Shown here: positions 14,456 to 17,490 of the stretch, one piece after another | Layout: each line of letters starts with the position of its first letter | How positions within the stretch are numbered: position 1 is the stretch's first letter | NCBI GenBank assembly: GCA_900546625.1 | Contig: URDU01000045.1 | Coordinates: forward strand, 1 to 17,490 | Source: an uncultured Lachnobacterium sp. | GTDB lineage: Bacteria; Bacillota; Clostridia; Lachnospirales; Lachnospiraceae | Direction of reading: 5' to 3' | Length of the DNA stretch: 17,490 nt | Made by a program: the position numbers and the translations under genes | Notes under the pieces: model-generated | The model's database searches: none | Told to the model about the DNA's origin: nothing | Seen by the model: only the letters and a program-made list of their open reading frames with translations

Positions 14456-15907
14456 TTACTGCTTTAATACCTTAAGATATTCTACCGCAGGATCCTCTGT
14501 TCCCTGCATTGAACAGCCCTTTTCCTTTGCGTAAACAATGTATTGTGCAATCTCTTTCGTGATAAGCTCTCCCGGTGCAAGAATCGGGATTCCCGGTGGA
14601 TAGCACATGACAAACTCGCCACTTACAGCGCCTACCGCGTCCATAATGCGCACTGACTTTTTCTGTGAATAAAATGCCTCCTGCGGCGATACCGCCACCT
14701 TTGGATTTATGTACTCTCCCGACAAAAGTCCGGTCTTGTCCTTGCTGTATAGGCGCTTGATATCCTCCAGCGCACCTACGAGCCTCTCTATATCCTGTAT
14801 TCTGTCACCGATTGATATATATGCAAGTATATTACAGATATCTCCAAACTCTATCTGGATATCATACTCATCACGCAGCAGATCATATACCTCTATTCCT
14901 GCAAGCCCTATATCGAGCGTATAGATGGACAGCTTTGTCACATCATAATCATATATGCTCGTGCCGTTTACGAGGTCACGCCCATACGCATAATAGCCAC
15001 CTATGGAATTAATCTCCTGCCTTGCGTACTCCGACATCTGCGCCACCTTGGCAAAGGATTCCTCTCCCCTAAGTGCTAAATTTCTTCTTGATATGTCAAG
15101 GCTTGACAATAGCAGATAAGATGCGCTCGTGGTCTGGGTGAGGTTGATAATCTGCCTCACATAATCAGCATTCACATCCCTTCCGGTGAGCAGAATCGAG
15201 CTCTGTGTCAGGCTTCCACCCGATTTGTGCATCGATACCGCAGACATGTCTGCCCCGGCTGCCATTCCTGATATCGGCAGCCCCTTTCCAAAATAAAGAT
15301 GTGTACCATGTGCCTCATCCGTGAGCACCTTGATTCCCTTCGAATGAGCCAGCGCAACTATTGACTTAAGGTCAGAGCAGATTCCGTAATACGTCGGATT
15401 GTTTACAAGCACTGCCTTTGCATCCGGATTCTCCTCGATAGCCCTCGCCACCTGGTCTATCTCCATGCCAAGCGAAATACCAAGCTTGGCATTCGTCTGC
15501 GGATTGACATAAACCGGTATCGCTCCGCAAAGCACGAGTGCATTAAGGGCGCTTTTATGAACATTTCTCGGCAGTATAATCTTGTCTCCTGCCTTGCAGG
15601 TGGACAAAATCATGGCCTGCACCGCAGAGGTGGTGCCTCCCACCATAAGAAAAGCATTTGCCGCTCCAAAGGCATCTGCCGCAAGCTCCTCCGCCTCTCT
15701 GATTACCGACACCGGATGGCACAAATTGTCAAGCGGCTTCATTGAATTGACATCGAGCCCTACGCACTTTTCCCCGAGCAGATGCACCAGCTCAGGATTT
15801 CCTCTGCCTCTCTTGTGTCCCGGCACGTCAAACGGTACCACTCTCTTCTTCTTAAACTCCTCAAGAGCCTCATAAATCGGCGCTCTTTCCTGTCTATTGA
15901 TATCCAT
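14456..15907 (-). CDS. speA: Arginine decarboxylase (fold type I, Orn/Lys/Arg decarboxylase family)
   Basis: This 483-aa PLP enzyme has the short clostridial/Bacillus architecture without the N-terminal receiver-like wing of the enterobacterial inducible enzymes. Landmarks are FDVPGHKRGRG (residues 26-35), VGGTTSAVQAMI, ILPRNVHKSA, TDEAHGTHL (Asp197) and the PLP lysine Lys228 in SMHKSGGSLTQSS. The fold alone does not separate arginine from lysine or ornithine specificity. The agmatine deiminase and N-carbamoylputrescine amidase genes in the same operon make arginine by far the best substrate, giving agmatine. AGGAGA lies 5 nt before the ATG. It is the first gene of the operon, preceded by a promoter and a terminator-like hairpin. 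Confidence 0.93.
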   Translation of the reverse strand: MDINRQERAPIYEALEEFKKKRVVPFDVPGHKRGRGNPELVHLLGEKCVGLDVNSMKPLDNLCHPVSVIREAEELAADAFGAANAFLMVGGTTSAVQAMILSTCKAGDKIILPRNVHKSALNALVLCGAIPVYVNPQTNAKLGISLGMEIDQVARAIEENPDAKAVLVNNPTYYGICSDLKSIVALAHSKGIKVLTDEAHGTHLYFGKGLPISGMAAGADMSAVSMHKSGGSLTQSSILLTGRDVNADYVRQIINLTQTTSASYLLLSSLDISRRNLALRGEESFAKVAQMSEYARQEINSIGGYYAYGRDLVNGTSIYDYDVTKLSIYTLDIGLAGIEVYDLLRDEYDIQIEFGDICNILAYISIGDRIQDIERLVGALEDIKRLYSKDKTGLLSGEYINPKVAVSPQEAFYSQKKSVRIMDAVGAVSGEFVMCYPPGIPILAPGELITKEIAQYIVYAKEKGCSMQGTEDPAVEYLKVLKQ

Positions 15908-15926
15908 TTACTTCTCCTGTATTTAA

Positions 15927-15956
15927 AAAGGATGATGCGTGCAAGCATCATCCTTT
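15927..15956 (-). terminator. Terminator-like hairpin in the speA leader
   Basis: AAAGGATGATGC (15927-15938) and GCATCATCCTTT (15945-15956) form a perfect 12-bp stem with a 6-nt loop. On the minus strand the stem ends in a run of five T, the last two beyond the stem, and then AAAT, 14 nt before the speA ribosome site; the plus strand has no T-run. It could end transcripts of the upstream nuclease gene, or act as a leader attenuator, because the best speA promoter lies upstream of it. Confidence 0.7.
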
Positions 15957-15979
15957 AGATTCGTCTTAACAACAGTAAA

Positions 15980-16008
15980 ATCGTAACATATACTATGGAG
16001 TTATGCAA
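15980..16008 (-). promoter_or_regulatory. Promoter of the polyamine operon
   Basis: On the minus strand TTGCAT (16008-16003) and TACGAT (15985-15980) are 17 nt apart, with TGT directly before the -10 box (extended -10). The -35 is weak. The predicted start near 15973 gives a leader of about 66 nt that includes the hairpin. Confidence 0.55.
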
Positions 16009-16038
16009 GAATTTACGTTTTATTTTTGCTAATGATAG

Positions 16039-16956
16039 TTACGCCATTGCAGGCTCTTTCTTTACAATTTTCTCAATTTCAGATATGCTCTTTTCTGTTA
16101 CATCTGCAATCTGCTCTAATGTATAGCCTTTTTTGAACATATTCAGTATGATTTCTGCTTTTGTATCATCTACAATTCCCTGACTCAGATTACACATAAC
16201 GCTCACATCCTTTCTTAAAGCTTCCTCTAATGGAATATCGTACTCTTTTTCAATTATGTTTAGCTTTTCATTTTGTGAAAGTTTCTTTGATAACAAAGCT
16301 CCCAGCAGCCGGTGTAATTCATGCTTTTTGTCCTGTCCGGGTAACTCTTTCGCCAAACCAATCAAAACAATATTAAGCAGATCCTGCTTTCCTTCCCACC
16401 TACAATTACCAAGTACCTTTTTATTGGCAAGGTAATAATAATCTGTGCTATCCTCAGGCATATTCATACAAATCCAAATCGTATAAACCTGCTTAATGTC
16501 ATCGTACTTTTTATTAACAAAATCTCTTTCCTTTTGTGATGAAACAAGACGGCATGCATAGAAGATAGCTCTGTTTAATATATGATATTCGGTCGGCATA
16601 TCTTTTTGTGCTTCCACATTTACTATAATCTGCGATAATCCATCTTTCATTCGCACATAAAACACAATATCAAAATTAATTGTTCCTTCATTGATTTCTG
16701 TGTTTTCCGTATTCATTCCAACCACACGCTCGCCATTAATATTTGTAAGTCCTGGTTCTGTTGGAACTACACCAATCTTAGGTTCTCCCTCAATATATTT
16801 TACTACATCTCTGGGATTCATACCTCGAAATTCTTCTACCGTATCAACTAAAATATGTGCAAGAATACTTTTATGACCAAGCAGTCTCTTAGCTCTTTCA
16901 TCATATTGTGCTTTATCATCTGCTGCATTCACAGCATTTGCTATCTCTGTATTCAA
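16039..16956 (-). CDS. Rpn family recombination-promoting nuclease / putative transposase
   Basis: This 305-aa protein matches the PDDEXK_2 (Rpn-like) family: an N-terminal AKRLLGHKSILAHIL segment, the nuclease core INFDIVFYVR (Asp96) and IIVNVEAQKD (Glu115, with Gln117 in the usual E-x-Q/K position), then YHILNRAIFYACRLVSSQK and VYTIWICMN. The C-terminus (about 275-298, GYTLEQIADVTEKSISEIEKI) is the short helix-turn-helix-like tail common in the family. The start is TTG at 16956, fixed by AAGGAGGG 8 nt upstream; an ATG inside that spacing runs straight into a stop, and the next in-frame ATG is 46 codons in. E. coli Rpn proteins promote RecA-independent recombination and nick DNA. The gene has its own promoter and is probably not functionally tied to the polyamine operon downstream. 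Confidence 0.88.
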   Translation of the reverse strand: MNTEIANAVNAADDKAQYDERAKRLLGHKSILAHILVDTVEEFRGMNPRDVVKYIEGEPKIGVVPTEPGLTNINGERVVGMNTENTEINEGTINFDIVFYVRMKDGLSQIIVNVEAQKDMPTEYHILNRAIFYACRLVSSQKERDFVNKKYDDIKQVYTIWICMNMPEDSTDYYYLANKKVLGNCRWEGKQDLLNIVLIGLAKELPGQDKKHELHRLLGALLSKKLSQNEKLNIIEKEYDIPLEEALRKDVSVMCNLSQGIVDDTKAEIILNMFKKGYTLEQIADVTEKSISEIEKIVKKEPAMA

Positions 16957-17027
16957 GTCGGCATCCCTCCTTTTGTATTGTGCATAACACTTCTAAGATT
17001 CCGCAAAAGGCTCTCTGCCTTAATATC

Positions 17028-17056
17028 ATTATAGGCGAGGAACTTTACGAAATCAA
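17028..17056 (-). promoter_or_regulatory. Promoter of the Rpn-family gene
   Basis: On the minus strand TTGATT (17056-17051) and a perfect TATAAT (17033-17028) are 17 nt apart. The start near 17021 leaves a leader of about 65 nt with a small AAGGC/GCCTT hairpin. Confidence 0.75.
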
Positions 17057-17095
17057 CTGATTTTTCATTACTTATATAGGCACTTTTAGCCTTCC

Positions 17096-17241
17096 GTTAC
17101 TGTTCACACCTAACAGTGCGACCAGCAACGATTACAGCCCATTTAAAATGCCTCTACGAGGCAGGGCTGTAATCACTCAATAATTAACACTATGGCGCAT
17201 AGCTTGACAGCGCAGTGTCAAGCTTGCGTGTGAACAGTAAC
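17096..17241. repeat. 146-bp structured element with 14-bp terminal inverted repeats (MITE-like)
   Basis: GTTACTGTTCACAC (17096-17109) and GTGTGAACAGTAAC (17228-17241) are perfect inverted repeats. Inside them GATTACAGCCC (17130-17140) pairs perfectly with GGGCTGTAATC (17164-17174), enclosing a further TGCCTC/GAGGCA hairpin (17149-17163). AGCTTGACA (17201-17209) pairs with TGTCAAGCT (17216-17224). An alternative small hairpin, CTATG-GCG-CATAG (17190-17202), overlaps the last stem. There is no coding frame. The whole can fold as a multi-branched cruciform or RNA. No clear target-site duplication flanks it. Probably a non-autonomous mobile or dispersed structured repeat; a functional non-coding RNA is the alternative. 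Confidence 0.7.
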
Positions 17242-17250
17242 AGCCACTAT

Positions 17251-17288
17251 AAAAAAGAGGAAGCCGGTACATGTGGAGTGCACCGGCT
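17251..17288 (-). terminator. Probable terminator for a minus-strand gene beyond the right edge
   Basis: AGCCGGT (17262-17268) pairs with ACCGGCT (17282-17288), with two more pairs possible after one mismatch. On the minus strand the stem is followed by TCCTC and six T (17256-17251). The plus strand has A-runs instead, so the minus direction is favoured. Confidence 0.5.
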
Positions 17289-17412
17289 AAAAATATGAAA
17301 AAGATTAATATGAGTATTTCTTTTGTTTACAGTGTCAGTATACGGGGCAATTGTGAAAATGCTGTGTTTACTTTCTTACTCTTTTATAAACAAAATATTA
17401 ATGCAACACAAC
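17289..17412. other. Non-coding stretch, nothing recognised
   Basis: Only a short plus frame runs through here; it has no ribosome site and crosses both neighbouring hairpins. No RNA gene or promoter stands out. Confidence 0.4.
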
Positions 17413-17440
17413 AAAAGAGCCCTTTCGAGCTCTTTTGCTT
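17413..17440. terminator. Intrinsic terminator, direction uncertain
   Basis: AAAAGAGC (17413-17420) pairs with GCTCTTTT (17429-17436) around CCTTTCGA. Both strands end in T-rich sequence, so it can act both ways. The gene it serves lies outside the window; the last 50 bases show nothing identifiable. Confidence 0.65.
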
Positions 17441-17490
17441 TGTACAACATTAAATTGTAGATGATTACTGTAAGAGTGAAAGTACACCCT

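Noticed and set aside
17096..17241. CRISPR or insertion-sequence end
   Set aside because: There are no regularly spaced direct repeats and no transposase; the segment has inverted repeats only.
17271..17453. Small plus-strand protein of 60 aa (or 52 aa from an ATG at 17295)
   Set aside because: No ribosome site, and the frame runs through two terminator-like hairpins.

Overview
The window looks like the chromosome of a low-GC Firmicute of the Lachnospiraceae type (Agathobacter/Roseburia-like). This rests on strong AGGAGG ribosome sites, a clostridial class I hybrid cluster protein, a DUF6054-like protein, AAA-ATPase/PD-(D/E)XK and Rpn-type nuclease genes, and a carboxyspermidine-type polyamine operon. 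The taxonomic call is inference from gene content; no rRNA or other marker is present.

Left part (1-5040, all minus strand). A YgbA-like cysteine-rich protein is followed by two exporter-fold ABC subunits, the second cut by the left edge. Upstream, in a separate unit with its own promoter and terminator, are two tandem paralogous regulators of equal length (272 aa if the second starts at 4898). They resemble the DtxR/MntR metal-sensing family at the N-terminus and share a C-terminal domain I do not recognise. One keeps the CxxEH metal motif and the other has lost it. TTAGTT-type sites that resemble DtxR-family operators lie over the regulators' own promoter and in the leader of the ygbA-ABC operon, so the two units probably form one metal-responsive circuit. 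This is the most novel-looking system here.

Middle part (5041-8964, plus strand). A DUF6054-like small protein, an AAA-ATPase/PD-(D/E)XK nuclease-like protein, and hcp (hybrid cluster protein, nitrosative stress) follow, closed by a strong bidirectional terminator. YgbA and Hcp are both linked to nitric oxide stress in enterobacteria.

Right part (8965-15990, minus strand). A compact six-gene polyamine operon reads speA - speE - carboxynorspermidine/carboxyspermidine synthase - nspC - aguA - aguB. Arginine is decarboxylated to agmatine, then converted through N-carbamoylputrescine to putrescine. Putrescine can then become spermidine either by the carboxyspermidine route or by SpeE, which needs decarboxylated SAM; no speD lies in the window. 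The leader carries a terminator-like hairpin between the promoter and speA.

Far right (16039-17490). An Rpn-family nuclease gene with a TTG start has a near-consensus promoter. Just upstream is a 146-bp element with perfect 14-bp terminal inverted repeats and several nested hairpins, probably a MITE-like or structured repeat, followed by two terminator-like hairpins belonging to genes beyond the edge. No tRNA, rRNA, CRISPR array or insertion sequence transposase was seen.
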